Shown in pieces: positions 33,660 to 34,771 of a DNA stretch of 34,771 nt (positions within the stretch are counted from its first letter, which is position 1; every line of letters starts with the position of its first letter). A program made the translations under genes and the position numbers. Under the pieces are notes generated by a model. The model was not told the DNA's origin. It was given only the letters and a program-made list of their open reading frames with translations, and made no database searches. The DNA comes from Bacteroidota bacterium (GTDB lineage Bacteria; Bacteroidota; Bacteroidia; Sphingobacteriales; Sphingobacteriaceae): contig JABDDX010000019.1 of NCBI GenBank assembly GCA_013287375.1, positions 1 through 34,771 of the forward strand. The letters are read 5' to 3'.

Positions 33660-34771
33660 ATGCAAAAATGCCTTTTATATTTCGGGTCGGTATTATTTTT
33701 ATTTTCTACATCAGTAGCGAAGGCACAGGTTACCTTTCGGGATATGGATGTACAGCACTATACATTTGCTATAGGGCTGAATGATGCGAACGATAATATA
33801 AAAGGAAAAGCAGATGTTACCATCAAGTTTACAGGCAATGTTGATGAGCCTGAATTAAACCTGGTTAAAAAGAACAGTACCGGCAAGGGTATGCTGGTAT
33901 CATCCATTGATGAAAATGGGAAAGCGTTAAAATTTGTACAGGATAGCGATGTGATTCACATTTTATCGCCTGCAAAAATTAATACTACGCATACTTACAC
34001 CATTAATTATTCAGGTATACCTGCCGATGGATTGATTATATCTGTAAATAAACACGGGCATCGTACATTTTTTGGAGATAATTGGCCCAACCGGGCACAT
34101 AACTGGTTGCCTTGCGCGGATTATCCAAGCGACAAAGCAACGGTTGATTTTATTGTTACCGCGCCAAGCCATTACCAGGTAGTATCTAACGGCTTAAAAA
34201 TCGAAGAAAAGGAATTACCGAATCATCTTAAACAAACACACTGGAAAGAAAGTGAACCATTGGCACCAAAGTTAATGGTAATAGGCGTCGCGGAGTTTGC
34301 TATTCAACAATCAGGCATAGTAAATGGCGTACCGGTTTATACCTATGTTTTCCCGGAGGATAAGGTTAATGGCTTTAAGAATTATGCTTATGCGCCGGAT
34401 ATTTTGAAATTCTACGATGCTAAAATTGGCTTGTATGATTACGAGAAGCTGGCCAATGTACAATCCAAAACCATATATGGGGGGATGGAAAATGCCAGCG
34501 CTATTTTCTATTATGAAGATTCGCCGGACGCAGGTAGCGCCGATGAAGAGCTACAAGCTCATGAAATTGGTCACCAATGGTTTGGTGATGCTGTTACGGA
34601 GAAAAACTGGAAAAATCTGTGGCTAAGCGAAGGCTTTGCTACCTACATGACCAATTGCTACCTCGAAAATAAGTACGGCGTTGATACGCTAAAAAAACGT
34701 GAGGCCATTGACCGTAACAAGGTGATCAAATTTGAACGCCACCGCTATACGCCTGTGGTAGATACTGCTGT
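33660..34771 (+). CDS. M1 family metallopeptidase (partial, cut by the window end)
   Basis: The first 370 residues are present and the frame is open to the window edge. A signal peptide (about residues 1-23, ending AKAQ) precedes the M1 aminopeptidase N-terminal beta domain. The exopeptidase-type GGMENAS motif is near residue 278, and the zinc site is complete: HEIGH at 301-305 and Glu324 in LWLSEGF, with the normal 18-residue spacing. The protein is exported, so it likely trims peptides in the periplasm or outside. The start ATG is 4 bp after the ffh stop, suggesting cotranscription. The catalytic Tyr and C-terminal parts lie outside the window. Confidence 0.92.
   Translation, partial: MQKCLLYFGSVLFLFSTSVAKAQVTFRDMDVQHYTFAIGLNDANDNIKGKADVTIKFTGNVDEPELNLVKKNSTGKGMLVSSIDENGKALKFVQDSDVIHILSPAKINTTHTYTINYSGIPADGLIISVNKHGHRTFFGDNWPNRAHNWLPCADYPSDKATVDFIVTAPSHYQVVSNGLKIEEKELPNHLKQTHWKESEPLAPKLMVIGVAEFAIQQSGIVNGVPVYTYVFPEDKVNGFKNYAYAPDILKFYDAKIGLYDYEKLANVQSKTIYGGMENASAIFYYEDSPDAGSADEELQAHEIGHQWFGDAVTEKNWKNLWLSEGFATYMTNCYLENKYGVDTLKKREAIDRNKVIKFERHRYTPVVDTA

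Noticed and set aside
1..34771. Prophage, insertion sequence, toxin-antitoxin, defence island or biosynthetic cluster
   Set aside because: I looked for transposase, integrase, phage structural, restriction, CRISPR and synthase motifs in the translated frames and recognised none; the genes are mostly housekeeping types.

Overview
The window looks like core chromosome of a Bacteroidota bacterium, most likely Sphingobacteriaceae (Mucilaginibacter/Pedobacter-like). The clues are a gliding-motility lipoprotein GldH, DUF3098 and DUF3078 proteins, a RicT with a long Asn/Pro/Arg tail, short 5' leaders with no clear Shine-Dalgarno, and several promoters with the Bacteroidota -7 element TAnnTTTG. Family-level assignment rests on remembered protein similarity, not on a search.

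Layout. 1-2.9 kb: two small uncharacterised genes, then ftsX-DUF3098-uppP (cell division and lipid carrier recycling), closed by a bidirectional hairpin. 2.9-7.8 kb, minus strand: an FAD-linked sugar-lactone-type oxidase, an MCE/Mla lipid transport operon (mlaE-mlaF-mlaD), and a pirin. 7.8-14.3 kb, plus strand: an NAD(P)-binding reductase translationally coupled to an Uup-type ABC-F ATPase, a small membrane protein, mnmG, and an Ig-like lipoprotein. Two parS-like palindromes lie just upstream of mnmG. 14.3-18 kb: gamma-carbonic anhydrase, tRNA-Gly(CCC), and divergent nadB/nadA, which together make quinolinate for NAD. nadB and nadA are separated by about 400 bp of very AT-rich DNA carrying DnaA-box-like sites. 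18-26.5 kb: secreted EndoG-type nuclease, thiL, a secreted DUF6263-like protein, rmuC, then gldH-ricT-holB on the minus strand. 26.5-34.8 kb, plus strand: ruvX, a PH-like membrane protein, an XRE regulator with an unusual C-terminal domain, an O-methyltransferase, two tandem glucosaminidases, a CarboxypepD_reg-like protein, a DUF3078 protein, ffh (with an apparent frameshift) and the start of an M1 aminopeptidase.

I see no prophage, transposase, CRISPR array, toxin-antitoxin, restriction system or biosynthetic cluster, and no clear new multi-gene system. The best leads are not protein genes: the paired parS-like sites, the origin-like nadB-nadA spacer 6 kb away (together suggesting an origin-proximal segment), the frameshift in essential ffh at an A8 tract, and several dispersed-looking palindromic repeats between genes. 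Several start codons were moved downstream of the longest reading frame; the reason is given in each entry.
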